This document shows positions 34,815 to 44,393 of a stretch of 64,000 nucleotides of DNA, piece by piece. Source of the stretch: Croceibacter atlanticus HTCC2559 (lineage in GTDB: Bacteria; Bacteroidota; Bacteroidia; Flavobacteriales; Flavobacteriaceae); assembly GCF_000196315.1 (NCBI RefSeq), contig NC_014230.1:1054001-1118000 (forward strand). Direction: 5' to 3'. Numbering within the stretch: the first letter of the stretch is position 1; each line of letters opens with the position of its first letter. The translations under genes and the position numbers were made by a program. The notes below the pieces were generated by a model. It was not told the origin of the DNA, did not search any database, and saw only the letters and a program-made list of their open reading frames with translations.

Positions 34815-36980
34815 ATGAGAATTATATATAGCTTTTTAGCCCTATTGCTATTTGTTGGTCCTACAACATTTGCACAAAAAGAAATTACACTAGAATCTAT
34901 TTATGACGGTACGTTTAGACAAGAACGTTTACAATCTTTAAGATCATTAAATAATGGCGATGAGTATGTTGTACAGAATTACGACAGAGCAGCCAATACT
35001 ATGACGGTAGATGTTTACAGTTATAAAACAGGTGAAAAAACACGAACGCTTATTAACTCTGCCGCTATTGAAGGATTACAGTATTTTCAAGGCTATGAAC
35101 TTTCTAATAATGAAACCAAGGCTTTACTTTCAACCAATAACGAACAGATTTTTCGTAGATCCTCAAGAGGAATATATTATGTGTATGATTTAAACAATAA
35201 GGCAATTGTAAAAGTTAGTGAAAATAAAATACAAGAACCAACTTTATCTCCAGACGGCACAATGGTAGCCTATGTGTTTGAAAATAATATTTATATAAAG
35301 CACCTTGAATCTGGTGATACAGAACAGATTACTACAGATGGTGAAATTAATAGTATTATTAATGGTGTGACAGATTGGGTTTATGAAGAAGAATTTGCTT
35401 TTGTAAGAGCTTTTGATTGGAATGCAGACAGTAATAAGATTGCTTTTTTACAATTTGATGAATCTGAAGTTCCAGAATTCTCGATGGATCTTTTTAAGAA
35501 AGACCTTTATCCAACACAGGATGTATTTAAATACCCAAAAGCTGGAGAGAAGAATGCAGATGTAAGTTTACATATTTATGATCTAAATACTAAGCAAAGT
35601 ATGCCGGTAAATCTTGGGAAAGAATATGAGTATCTGCCAAGATTAGAGTGGACAAAGAAAGCAAACATATTAAGTGTACAAGCGTTAAACAGATATCAAA
35701 ACGATTTAGATTTAATTTTTGTTGATGCCGCTGCAAATACTTCAAAAGTTGTTCTTAATGAGAAGGATGAAGCATATATTGATATCACAGACAACCTTAC
35801 ATTTCTAAACGATAACAGTTTTATTTGGACATCAGAAAAAGATAACTGGAACCATATTTACCATTACTCTAAAGAAGGAAAATTAATTAATCAGGTTACA
35901 AAAGGAAATTGGGATGTGACAGATTACTATGGTTTTGACCAAAGAACAGGGCGCATCTATTTTCAAAGCACAGAAAATGGTAGCATAAATCGCGATGTAT
36001 TTTCAATTAAGATGAATGGGAAAAACAAAGCTCAGCTAACTCAGAAAAGAGGAACCAACAGTGCAGACTTTAGTAGTGATTTTAGCTATTTCATTAATTC
36101 TTATACGAGCGCAAGAACACCTTACGAGTTTACTCTCATAGATTCTAAAACTGGAAAGAAAGTAAGAGATATAAAAGACAACAAAGCTTTGTTAGAGCAG
36201 TTGAAACCTTACAACTTGTCTTCTAAAGAATTTTCGACACTTAATGTTAATGGGAATGATTTAAATATGTGGATGATAAAACCACAAAATTTTGACCCTA
36301 CAAAATCATATCCATTATTAATGTTTCAATATTCTGGTCCAGGTTCTCAATCTGTAACCAATTCATTTTATGGAACAAACGACTATTGGCACCAAATGCT
36401 TGCACAACAAGGTTACATAGTAGCTTGTGTAGATGGACGTGGTACAGGTTATAAAGGCGCAGATTTTAAGAAAGTGACTCAAAAAGAGTTAGGAAAGTAT
36501 GAAGTTGAAGATCAAATACAGGCAGCAAAACAATTAGGAGCAGAGTCTTATATAGATGCTGAACGTATAGGTATTTGGGGTTGGAGCTATGGTGGCTTTA
36601 TGTCTTCTAACTGTTTATTTAAAGGAAACGACACCTTTGCAATGGCTATTGCAGTAGCACCTGTAACAAGCTGGAGATTTTATGACAGTATATATACAGA
36701 ACGTTATATGACAACACCACAAGAAAATGCAAGTGGTTATGATGATAACTCACCAATAAATCATGTTGATAAATTAAAAGGAGATTTCTTATTGGTACAC
36801 GGTAGTGCAGATGATAATGTACACGTACAAAATACAATGCAAATGATTGAAGCCTTGATACAAGCCAACAAACAATTTGACTGGGCAATTTATCCAGATA
36901 AAAATCACGGCATTTATGGTGGAAATACCAGGTTACACTTGTATACTAAGATGACAAACTTTATTAAAGAGAACTTATAA
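34815..36980 (+). CDS. Dipeptidyl peptidase IV, S9B family
   Basis: A 721-residue exported serine peptidase. Signal peptide about 1-20, N-terminal beta-propeller (about 40-480, with the substrate-clamping Glu-Glu in WVYEEEFAF), and an alpha/beta-hydrolase domain at the end. The catalytic triad is readable: Ser in GWSYGGFM (about residue 593), Asp in GSADDNVH (about 665) and His in KNHGIYG (about 698). It releases X-Pro or X-Ala dipeptides from peptide N-termini in the periplasm. The POT transporter follows 16 nt later, so released di- and tripeptides can be imported by the same operon. Confidence 0.94.
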   Translation: MRIIYSFLALLLFVGPTTFAQKEITLESIYDGTFRQERLQSLRSLNNGDEYVVQNYDRAANTMTVDVYSYKTGEKTRTLINSAAIEGLQYFQGYELSNNETKALLSTNNEQIFRRSSRGIYYVYDLNNKAIVKVSENKIQEPTLSPDGTMVAYVFENNIYIKHLESGDTEQITTDGEINSIINGVTDWVYEEEFAFVRAFDWNADSNKIAFLQFDESEVPEFSMDLFKKDLYPTQDVFKYPKAGEKNADVSLHIYDLNTKQSMPVNLGKEYEYLPRLEWTKKANILSVQALNRYQNDLDLIFVDAAANTSKVVLNEKDEAYIDITDNLTFLNDNSFIWTSEKDNWNHIYHYSKEGKLINQVTKGNWDVTDYYGFDQRTGRIYFQSTENGSINRDVFSIKMNGKNKAQLTQKRGTNSADFSSDFSYFINSYTSARTPYEFTLIDSKTGKKVRDIKDNKALLEQLKPYNLSSKEFSTLNVNGNDLNMWMIKPQNFDPTKSYPLLMFQYSGPGSQSVTNSFYGTNDYWHQMLAQQGYIVACVDGRGTGYKGADFKKVTQKELGKYEVEDQIQAAKQLGAESYIDAERIGIWGWSYGGFMSSNCLFKGNDTFAMAIAVAPVTSWRFYDSIYTERYMTTPQENASGYDDNSPINHVDKLKGDFLLVHGSADDNVHVQNTMQMIEALIQANKQFDWAIYPDKNHGIYGGNTRLHLYTKMTNFIKENL

Positions 36981-36996
36981 CTAACACAAAATAGAT

Positions 36997-38598
36997 ATGG
37001 AATATAGATTTGGAGGTTCAGCAACCAACCAGAAAACTGTTTTAGGACAACCATCAGGATTATTTGTCCTGTTTTTCACTGAAATGTGGGAGCGCTTTTC
37101 GTATTACGGAATGCGTGCTTTATTAGTACTTTTCTTAATAACAAATGTATTAGGAGATGCCGAAAAGGGCTATGCTCCAGGTTGGGGTTGGGAACGTGCA
37201 GATGCAGTAATACTTTATGGATGGTATATAGGATTAGTTTACTTAACACCTATAATTGGTGGTCTTATTGCAGATAAGTTTACAGGATACAGAAAAGCTG
37301 TTATTATTGGAGCAGTAATTATGACTGTAGGACATGCATCAATGGCTTTCGAGGTTTTTGCAGATTGGTTTTTCTACATCGGGCTAGTGCTATTGATTTT
37401 AGGAAATGGAATGTTTAAGCCAAATATTTCTTCAATGGTAGGACAACTATACAAATCACAAGGTGAAGAAAAAGATGCAGGATATACTATATTTTATATG
37501 GGTATTAACGCTGGAGCTTTCTTAGGAATTTTACTATGTGGTTACATAGGAGAGAATATAGGATGGCATTACGGATTTGGTTTAGCTGGTATTTTTATGT
37601 TCTTCGGAATGTTACAATTTTACTTTGGTCAAAAGATTTTCGGAAAAATTGGATTAAGTGCTAAGGCAGAAACAGATTTTATTGATGAACGCGGCATACA
37701 AGCAGAGGAAGATTTATTAGAAAATAAGCCAGAAGAAGTTCCGGCAAATGTGACTCGTGACCGTATTATTGTTATTTCAATATTCGCATTGTTTACTACA
37801 TTCTTTTGGTGGGCATTTGAGCAAGCTGGATCTTCAATGACCATTTTTGCAAGTGATTATACAGACCGCGCATTAACAGGAGATTCTGCCCTAATATTTA
37901 AAATAATTAATACAATTATAACAGTAGTGCCATTGTTGGTAATTACATATGTATTGGGAATGCTGTTCAAACAGACATTTAAAAAGTTTGCTTTATCTAA
38001 TTTTTGGCTCGGATTAAGTTTTGCTATTATTTGGGGAATCGTAATTTGGATGTTAGTGAGAGAATTTCAATCTGATACTACAGAAGTAGCAGCATCTTGG
38101 TTCTCAGTTTTAAACTCATTATTTATCATTTTGTTTGCACCGCTATTTGCAAAATTTTGGCAGTCTAGATTTAATCCTACAGGTCCAATTAAGTTTGCTA
38201 TGGGATTAATCCTTGTAGGTATAGGTTTTGCAGCTTTAGCTTATGGCTCTATGGATATACCATTAGGTGCTAAAACAGCTTCAGTAAGTATGATATGGTT
38301 AGTATTAGCGTTCTTACTACATACACTAGGCGAGCTTTGTTTATCTCCAGTAGGTTTATCTTATGTAAGTAAATTAGCGCCTGTAAGATTAGTAGGTCTT
38401 ATGTTTGGTATCTGGTTTATCTCTAACTTCTTGGCAGGAGTTATAGGTGGATGGACAGCAAGTTTTATGGATCCTATATTAGACGAACATGGACTTTCAA
38501 CATTCTTTTTAATCTTTACACTTATTCCAATTGGAGCTGGTATCATTATGGTACTTATTTCTCCTATTATTAAGAGAATGATGCACGGTATTAGATAA
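36997..38598 (+). CDS. Proton-coupled oligopeptide transporter (POT/PTR2)
   Basis: A 533-residue membrane protein with about 12-14 helices. The family signature is visible: proton-coupling EMWERFSYYGMRALL in helix 1 (ExxER), the second conserved stretch GMFKPNISSMVGQLY, and FYMGINAGAFLG. It imports di- and tripeptides with protons across the inner membrane. It is 16 nt downstream of the dipeptidyl peptidase and ends at a strong terminator. Confidence 0.94.
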   Translation: MEYRFGGSATNQKTVLGQPSGLFVLFFTEMWERFSYYGMRALLVLFLITNVLGDAEKGYAPGWGWERADAVILYGWYIGLVYLTPIIGGLIADKFTGYRKAVIIGAVIMTVGHASMAFEVFADWFFYIGLVLLILGNGMFKPNISSMVGQLYKSQGEEKDAGYTIFYMGINAGAFLGILLCGYIGENIGWHYGFGLAGIFMFFGMLQFYFGQKIFGKIGLSAKAETDFIDERGIQAEEDLLENKPEEVPANVTRDRIIVISIFALFTTFFWWAFEQAGSSMTIFASDYTDRALTGDSALIFKIINTIITVVPLLVITYVLGMLFKQTFKKFALSNFWLGLSFAIIWGIVIWMLVREFQSDTTEVAASWFSVLNSLFIILFAPLFAKFWQSRFNPTGPIKFAMGLILVGIGFAALAYGSMDIPLGAKTASVSMIWLVLAFLLHTLGELCLSPVGLSYVSKLAPVRLVGLMFGIWFISNFLAGVIGGWTASFMDPILDEHGLSTFFLIFTLIPIGAGIIMVLISPIIKRMMHGIR

Positions 38599-38623
38599 TT
38601 AAAAACTTATTATAACATTTTAT

Positions 38624-38661
38624 ACTAATCCTATAACATTTACGTTATAGGATTAGTTTTT
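38624..38661 (+). terminator. Terminator of the dipeptidyl peptidase-POT operon
   Basis: Arms ACTAATCCTATAAC (38624-38637) and GTTATAGGATTAGT (38644-38657) with a 6-nt loop and following T-run. Perfect 14-bp stem. Confidence 0.86.
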
Positions 38662-38716
38662 AAATGGAAACATTCTAAATAACGGAATGATTTTTGTTTA
38701 ATAAACATTACATATT

Positions 38717-39256
38717 ATGAAATACACACTACTCTTAGTTCTTTTAATATTTACTACAACGCTATCTGCTCAAGAAGTAGAATGGATGAGTATGAATGAT
38801 GCATTAGAAGCACAAAAAGAAAATCCTAAGAAGATTTTTGTTGATGTTTATACAGATTGGTGTGGTCCTTGTAAATTAATGGATAAGAAAACGCTGCAGA
38901 ATAAAGATGTGGCTAAGTATATTTCAAATAACTATTATGCAGTAAAATTTAATGCAGAAGGTACAGAAGAGGTTAATTATAACGACTTTACTTATACAAA
39001 CCCAAATTATAATCCAGACAGAAAAGGCAGGAACAGTCAGCATTTATTTGCTCACGCTTTAAAAATTACTGGATACCCAAGTATTGTGTTTTTTGATGAA
39101 ACAGGAAAGGTTATAGCTCCTGTAGTTGGTTATCAAAGCCCAACTCAACTGGAAGTTTACCTTAAAATGATTAACAATGACGACTATAAACGTTTAAATA
39201 CTGCTGAAGCTTGGAATGCCTATAAAGACAATTTCAACTATAAATTTAAAAATTAA
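38717..39256 (+). CDS. Exported thioredoxin-fold protein
   Basis: A 179-residue protein with signal peptide (about 1-18, ending LSAQ) and a thioredoxin domain with active site WCGPCK (Cys near 51 and 54) and the cis-proline loop ITGYPSIVFFD. Similar to the thioredoxin_7/DUF255-like periplasmic reductases of this phylum. It likely keeps exported protein thiols reduced. Single gene after a terminator, convergent with comEC. Confidence 0.88.
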   Translation: MKYTLLLVLLIFTTTLSAQEVEWMSMNDALEAQKENPKKIFVDVYTDWCGPCKLMDKKTLQNKDVAKYISNNYYAVKFNAEGTEEVNYNDFTYTNPNYNPDRKGRNSQHLFAHALKITGYPSIVFFDETGKVIAPVVGYQSPTQLEVYLKMINNDDYKRLNTAEAWNAYKDNFNYKFKN

Positions 39257-39293
39257 TTACCCAAGCTAACCAGCTTACGGTAAGTGTTAGTAG

Positions 39294-39326
39294 GACTGAA
39301 TAGTGCTAAGATGTTCAGTCTTTTAT
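39294..39326 (+). terminator. Terminator after thioredoxin gene
   Basis: Arms GACTGAA (39294-39300) and TTCAGTC (39314-39320) with a 13-nt loop, followed by TTTTATT. The 3' arm overlaps the end of convergent comEC. Confidence 0.55.
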
Positions 39327-41354
39327 TAGGAAAGCTCCTTTTTCTCCAGTTGGATGAAAAGGGAGTTTTTTATGTTTTGCAGTAGCTTTCCAACGTTTTA
39401 CATAGCTTTTATAATTATTTCCATCTGCTATAATACGTTCTGGAGAAATAGAGTCTATAAGTCTATTTAAATTAATTTTTGGAGAATTGCTAAGTATGAT
39501 GGTAGCGTTATTAAAAGCAGAACTATAAACACCTAAACTATCAATCACGTAAATACGATTACCCTTAAATTGATAAACATTTTTTAAGGGAACTGTAGAA
39601 ACTGAATCTAAGTGACTACCAACAATATAATTTGAAACTAACTGCTGAGTAAATGAAGTGCTACTTGAATCTTTAAGCGACACTTCAAAATGTTCTCCTT
39701 TTTTTAAACCAATAACGGTTTGAGCAGTTTGCTGAAAAACTACAAACTCCTCAGTAGTCTTTGCAGTGTAGGACTCATACATAAACCCAAGTTGAAAAAT
39801 AACTACAGCACAAAGTATATAAATGAAGTTTGTAGGCTTAAAACGTTGTATGGATATTAAAATAGTACCAATTAAAACATAAGTAACTATAGTTTGAATT
39901 TCTGAAAATGGGATCTCCTTAAATACAAAAGAATTTTGTTGTGCAACCCAACTTATAACAGAATTCATAAACCCGATTACTAGCCTGAAGCCTTCAGCTA
40001 TAAACGAAGGTAGAATACCCAAAAGGGCTAATGAGATACAAAGAAGCCCATACCCTAAAATGATGCCTAAAAAGGGAATTATGATAAGATTTGTAACAAA
40101 AAACAACCCTGGAAATTGATGGAAATAAAATAAACTTAAAGGCAATACGCCAATCTGTGCAGCAATAGTTACAGTAAAAACACCCCATAAGATTCTTGAA
40201 ATATAATATTTAGGTCTAGGAATGAGTTTAGATAATTTAGGCTGCAATAGTATTATAGAAAATACAGCCAGATAACTTAATTGAAAGCCCACTGAAAATA
40301 AAAATTGGGGTTCCACTAATAGTATTACAAGTGCAGATAAAAACAAGGTGTTCAAAGTACTAGTTTTTCTTTTCAGATTTAGTGCAACAGCTAAAAATGA
40401 AAACATTGTAACTGCTCTAATAACCGATGGAGATAAACCTGCAATTATTGCAAAACACCATAAAAAGAGTACAATTAAAACAGTTTTAAAGACATTGCCG
40501 TGTTTAAACCTGAAAAGTGGTGATAGTATAAGTTGAAGTAGCATTAGTATAATACCAACATGCAAACCAGAAACAGCTAAAATATGTATAACACCAGCAG
40601 ATGCGTAGTCGTCATACATATCTTTTGAAATGTCTTTTTTTTGCCCTAATAATAATGCCTTTATAACAGCAAGTTCGTCACCTTTAAAACCATTGTCAAT
40701 TAACGCTATTTCTATGTTGTTTCTCAACGTGTTCGCAATACTATACATTGAAATTTTAACCTCTGAAAATTGAAATATCTCTCGGTTGCTAATACTTACC
40801 TGTGCTAATATATTTTGATGCTCAAGATATTTAGCATAGTTAAATTGATATGGGTTTTTGGGTTCTGTAACTTTAGATAGTGTACTCTTAAAGGCTAAGT
40901 ATTCTCCAATATTATACGTAGGTTTTAAAGAGTCTTCTATGCGAACCTTAAGTAGAATTTTACCAGTAATGGGCTTATTGTTTATACGCTCAATATTGAA
41001 AATATAATTTTCTGAATAACTATAAGGCTTAAGCTGTTCTAAAACATGTCCTTTTAAAGTTAATGTGTTTTCATATGAAATTGAGTTTGTAAAATGATTC
41101 GGGTTGTTTTTAGGTTGGTTAATTTCCCAAGAAAACATTCCTATACAAACAAATAAGAAAAGTGCAGCTACACCAAATAAGGCATCTTGTTTCTTGCTTC
41201 GTTTAGACTTTATAAATAAAATAGTGAAAAATAGGACAGTACTACAAAGTAAAGTAATGACAGGCTTAAAGCTAATGGTAAACGTGTAGGCTATTAAAAT
41301 ACCAGCAATAATAGCTAAGGTGAGCTTTATGATACTGAAATTGAGCACTTTCAT
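39315..41354 (-). CDS. comEC: ComEC/Rec2 family DNA-uptake membrane protein
   Basis: A 679-residue polytopic protein with N-terminal helices, a DUF4131 OB-like domain (about 40-190) and the Competence core (about 220-490, with HILAVSGLHVGIILMLL and AGLSPSVIRAVTMFSFLAVAL). The C-terminal about 120 residues are soluble. The full metallo-beta-lactamase domain of long ComEC proteins is absent, as in many Bacteroidota. It forms the inner-membrane channel for single-stranded DNA in transformation. Last gene of the minus-strand surE-lpxB cluster. Confidence 0.9.
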   Translation of the reverse strand: MKVLNFSIIKLTLAIIAGILIAYTFTISFKPVITLLCSTVLFFTILFIKSKRSKKQDALFGVAALFLFVCIGMFSWEINQPKNNPNHFTNSISYENTLTLKGHVLEQLKPYSYSENYIFNIERINNKPITGKILLKVRIEDSLKPTYNIGEYLAFKSTLSKVTEPKNPYQFNYAKYLEHQNILAQVSISNREIFQFSEVKISMYSIANTLRNNIEIALIDNGFKGDELAVIKALLLGQKKDISKDMYDDYASAGVIHILAVSGLHVGIILMLLQLILSPLFRFKHGNVFKTVLIVLFLWCFAIIAGLSPSVIRAVTMFSFLAVALNLKRKTSTLNTLFLSALVILLVEPQFLFSVGFQLSYLAVFSIILLQPKLSKLIPRPKYYISRILWGVFTVTIAAQIGVLPLSLFYFHQFPGLFFVTNLIIIPFLGIILGYGLLCISLALLGILPSFIAEGFRLVIGFMNSVISWVAQQNSFVFKEIPFSEIQTIVTYVLIGTILISIQRFKPTNFIYILCAVVIFQLGFMYESYTAKTTEEFVVFQQTAQTVIGLKKGEHFEVSLKDSSSTSFTQQLVSNYIVGSHLDSVSTVPLKNVYQFKGNRIYVIDSLGVYSSAFNNATIILSNSPKINLNRLIDSISPERIIADGNNYKSYVKRWKATAKHKKLPFHPTGEKGAFLIKD

Positions 41355-41390
41355 ATTGAAAAGTAATCAATTTATTTTAATTTAGGTTAT

Positions 41391-41951
41391 CTATAAAACG
41401 CGTCTAGCCATTACAAAAGCATTTTGCCAGTAAGCTTCGCTAAAATTAGATACAATTACACCTCTTGAACTTGTTGAGTGTATAAATAAAATATCTTCAT
41501 CATTAAACCCTACAACTAATCCAACATGGTTTATAACCTTTCTATTTTTATTTGTTTCAAAAAATAATAAATCACCTTCATTAACTTCATCTAATTTTAA
41601 GCGAGTGCCTTGTAGAGACATTGCTCGTGAGGTTCTCGGCAACTCTACATCTTCAGTTTTAAAAGAAGTATAGACAAGACCGCTACAATCCATTCCGCGT
41701 TTTGTGGTGCCACCAAATTTATATGGCGTGCCTTTAAAATCTAATGCGTAGTTGGTGATTTTAGAAGCGCGCTTGTCTTCTTCGGTTTTTTCGACAAACA
41801 CAACGTGTTCACTTTTTTTTGCATCCTTTTTGGTTCTTATAACAGGCTTGATCTTTTCTTGTTCTTTTACAGTAGTTACAACTCGAGGTTTAGAGCTACC
41901 GCAAGATGAAAACAAAACAAGAGCTAAAACAGAGATTAAAATTAAGCGCAT
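41391..41951 (-). CDS. NlpC/P60 (C40) lipoprotein peptidase
   Basis: A 186-residue lipoprotein (lipobox VLFSSC, Cys17). A charged linker is followed by an NlpC/P60 domain (about 65-186) with catalytic Cys in GMDCSGLVY, His in INHVGLVVG and a following polar residue in FIHSTSSRG. It should cut D-gamma-Glu-diaminopimelate bonds in peptidoglycan (endopeptidase, Spr/MepS-like). It lies between lpxB and comEC, 36 nt upstream of the latter. No separate promoter seen. Confidence 0.9.
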   Translation of the reverse strand: MRLILISVLALVLFSSCGSSKPRVVTTVKEQEKIKPVIRTKKDAKKSEHVVFVEKTEEDKRASKITNYALDFKGTPYKFGGTTKRGMDCSGLVYTSFKTEDVELPRTSRAMSLQGTRLKLDEVNEGDLLFFETNKNRKVINHVGLVVGFNDEDILFIHSTSSRGVIVSNFSEAYWQNAFVMARRVL

Positions 41952-41999
41952 TAAGAGTGGTGTAAAGTGAGTGTGAAATGTAATAAAAATATAAATTGA

Positions 42000-43112
42000 T
42001 TATGAAATTGCATCAACAATTAGTTGTGCCGTTTTATCACTAGCTCCTGCACCGCCCAATTTCTTTTCCAAATCATAATAGTCTAAAAACAAGTTTTGTC
42101 TGTTTGTATCGTCTAAAATTATACTCAACTCTTTTTTTAATGTTTTGGTATTAAAATCACCTTGTATTAATTCTTTTACTACGGATTTATCCATAATTAA
42201 ATTAACGAGCGAAATATATTCTAGGTTAATAACACGCTTAGCAATTTGATAAGAGATGGTACTACCTTTATAACAAACCACTTCAGGTACTTTAAATAAT
42301 GCTGTTTCTAAAGTAGCTGTTCCAGATGTTACCAAAGCAGCTGTTGCAAGACTTAAAATATCGTAAGTCCTGTTCATTACTAAATTTACATTTTGCTTTT
42401 TAGTGAATTTAGAGTAGAACGCCGCATCTTGGCTAGGTGCTCCAGCAATTACAAATTGATAGTCTTTAAAATCTTTAGTAACGCTAAGCATAACCTCTAA
42501 CATTTTAGATATTTCCTGCTTTCTGCTACCAGGTAATAATGCAATGATAGGGCGGTTGTCTAAATTGAATTCAGCTTTAAAATCAGATGGGTTTATAAGT
42601 TGTTTTTGCGCAATTGCATCAATAAGTGGATGTCCTACAAAATGCACCGGAAAATTATGTTTATCTTCATAAAACTCTTTTTCGAAAGGCAGTATAACGT
42701 ACATAGCATCTACATCACGCTTAATATCTTTAATACGTCCTTCTTTCCAAGCCCAAATTTGTGGAGAAATGTAATAGTGTGTTTTGTAACCTTCAGTTTT
42801 AGCCCATTTGGCAATTCGTAAATTAAAGCCAGGATAGTCTACAAAAATAATAACATCTGGGTTGTAATTTGTTATGTCTTTTTTACAAAGCGTTATATTT
42901 TTAAGAATGGTTCTTAAGTTCATCACCACCTCAATAAACCCCATAAAAGCCAATTCTTTATAATGCTTTACCTGTGTGCCGCCTACATCTTGCATTAAAT
43001 CGCCACCCCAAAACCTAAAATCGGCTTGAGGATCTTTTTTCTTTAAAGCTTTCATTAGGTTAGCAGCGTGCAAATCGCCACTGGCTTCACCAGCAATTAT
43101 ATAATATTTCAT
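42000..43112 (-). CDS. lpxB: Lipid-A-disaccharide synthase
   Basis: A 370-residue GT19 glycosyltransferase. It begins YYIIAGEASGDLHAANLM, the LpxB hallmark, and has the PQIWAWKEGR and LLPGSRKQEI blocks. It condenses UDP-2,3-diacylglucosamine with lipid X to lipid A disaccharide at the inner membrane. In a minus-strand cluster with surE upstream and the C40 peptidase and comEC downstream; a promoter candidate of its own lies upstream. Confidence 0.95.
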   Translation of the reverse strand: MKYYIIAGEASGDLHAANLMKALKKKDPQADFRFWGGDLMQDVGGTQVKHYKELAFMGFIEVVMNLRTILKNITLCKKDITNYNPDVIIFVDYPGFNLRIAKWAKTEGYKTHYYISPQIWAWKEGRIKDIKRDVDAMYVILPFEKEFYEDKHNFPVHFVGHPLIDAIAQKQLINPSDFKAEFNLDNRPIIALLPGSRKQEISKMLEVMLSVTKDFKDYQFVIAGAPSQDAAFYSKFTKKQNVNLVMNRTYDILSLATAALVTSGTATLETALFKVPEVVCYKGSTISYQIAKRVINLEYISLVNLIMDKSVVKELIQGDFNTKTLKKELSIILDDTNRQNLFLDYYDLEKKLGGAGASDKTAQLIVDAIS

Positions 43113-43148
43113 AGGGTATGTCGTATGGTGAAAATCACCTTAAAATTA

Positions 43149-43183
43149 CAAAATTAACAACTAGTGATGGTTAATTAACCAAA
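43149..43183 (-). promoter_or_regulatory. Promoter candidate for lpxB
   Basis: Minus strand TTTG (43180-43183), 23 nt, TAATTTTG (43149-43156). The -33 element overlaps the end of the 97-residue membrane protein gene. Leader of about 33 nt to lpxB. A perfect palindrome GGTTAATTAACC covers 43169-43180. Confidence 0.35.
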
Positions 43184-43468
43184 CTTCAGGATAGCAATAG
43201 CAATAGCCGTCATTAATGATACAATTAAAACGCCTTTAGCACGATGGTCTTTTTTCTTTTTGAGAAATACAAAAAATGGAAAGAAGTTAGCTACTGCTCC
43301 AAGTGCAATAAGGCTACCTAGAAATTCATTTTCTACAGCAGCATTAAAAGTGCTGTCTAAAGACTCATTAGAAAATATAAGGATGTATAAGATAGTTCCT
43401 ATACAAGTTGCTATTAAACCAGTTACAAAACCAATTAATAATTCTTTTTTAATATCTATACTAGTCAT
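43175..43468 (-). CDS. Small membrane protein of unknown function
   Basis: A 97-residue protein with three predicted membrane helices (about 10-30, 48-68 and 78-96) separated by a basic KKKKDHRAK loop. I recognise no named family, although small proteins of this kind are seen between surE and lpxB in related genomes. Its start overlaps surE's stop by 8 nt, so it is translationally coupled to surE. The position suggests an envelope role but this is inference. Confidence 0.7.
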   Translation of the reverse strand: MTSIDIKKELLIGFVTGLIATCIGTILYILIFSNESLDSTFNAAVENEFLGSLIALGAVANFFPFFVFLKKKKDHRAKGVLIVSLMTAIAIAILKFG

Positions 43469-44243
43469 TTAATTCCCAGCTATTTAAATCTTGAATAAAG
43501 TGATGTGCAGTTAAATCAAATTGAACAGGTACTACGCTCACGTAGCCGTTGCTAAGTGCCCATTCATCTGTATCTTCACCTTTATCTTCGTTAATAAATT
43601 CTCCAGTAAGCCAATAGTAATCTCTGCCTTGAGGGCTTTTTCGTTTATCAAAATCTTCTACCCAATGCGCTTTGGCCTGGCGGCATACTTTAATGCCCTT
43701 AATTTCTTTCTCTTTTAGTTTTGGAAGGTTTACATTTAAAACAACACCTTTGGGTAGGCCTTTGTCTAAGACATGTTCAGTAATCGCTTTTATGTATTTT
43801 TTACACGGTTCAAAGTCTGCTTCTAACGAATAATCTAATAAAGAAAATCCAATTGCCGGAATACCTTCTACACCAGCTTCAACAGCAGCACTCATTGTTC
43901 CGCTATAAATAACGTTGATTGATGAGTTTGAGCCGTGATTTACACCGCTTACACATAAATCTGGCTTTCTGTGTAAAATTTCTTGTGTTGCTAATTTAAC
44001 ACAGTCTGCAGGAGTTCCAGAGCAGCTATATTCCTTATGGTCAGCATCTTCTGTCATTTTAACGGGGTCGCAATATAGGGTGTCGTTAATTGTTATTGCG
44101 TGTCCCATAGCACTTTGTGGGCTATCTGGTGCAACAACCACTACGTTTCCTATGTCTTTCATGACAGATATAAGAGCTCGTATTCCAGGTGCTGTTATAC
44201 CGTCATCATTGGTAACTAATATTAAAGGTTTTTTGTTAGCCAT
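43461..44243 (-). CDS. surE: 5'/3'-nucleotidase SurE
   Basis: A 260-residue phosphatase starting KKPLILVTNDDGITAPGI, with the metal-binding DD and further motifs SGTPADCV and VSGVNHGSN. SurE dephosphorylates nucleoside monophosphates and related compounds and is linked to stationary-phase survival. The start at 44243 is chosen over a TTG at 44267. First gene of the minus-strand cluster. Confidence 0.94.
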   Translation of the reverse strand: MANKKPLILVTNDDGITAPGIRALISVMKDIGNVVVVAPDSPQSAMGHAITINDTLYCDPVKMTEDADHKEYSCSGTPADCVKLATQEILHRKPDLCVSGVNHGSNSSINVIYSGTMSAAVEAGVEGIPAIGFSLLDYSLEADFEPCKKYIKAITEHVLDKGLPKGVVLNVNLPKLKEKEIKGIKVCRQAKAHWVEDFDKRKSPQGRDYYWLTGEFINEDKGEDTDEWALSNGYVSVVPVQFDLTAHHFIQDLNSWELND

Positions 44244-44264
44244 AAGTTGTAAGTTATAAAGCTG

Positions 44265-44272
44265 CAAAACTA
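44265..44272 (-). promoter_or_regulatory. -7 box candidate for surE
   Basis: Minus-strand TAGTTTTG matches TAnnTTTG, 22 nt upstream of ATG 44243. The -33 partner is not clear. Confidence 0.4.
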
Positions 44273-44393
44273 CTGAATTAATAATACCTAAAACTTATGA
44301 GTTAGTTAACAAATAATTGGCTAGCTTAGCAGATGTTGGCACGGTTTTTACCGTATATAAAATGAAAACGAAACAATGACCATAATCAGGATT

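Noticed and set aside
43169-43180. Perfect palindrome GGTTAATTAACC as a regulator site
   Set aside because: It covers the end of a coding region and is short and AT-rich, so chance is likely; mentioned only with the lpxB promoter.
44349-44361. Small hairpin CGGTTTTTACCG before the prc gene as a terminator
   Set aside because: Stem of only four to five pairs and no T-run on the right side.
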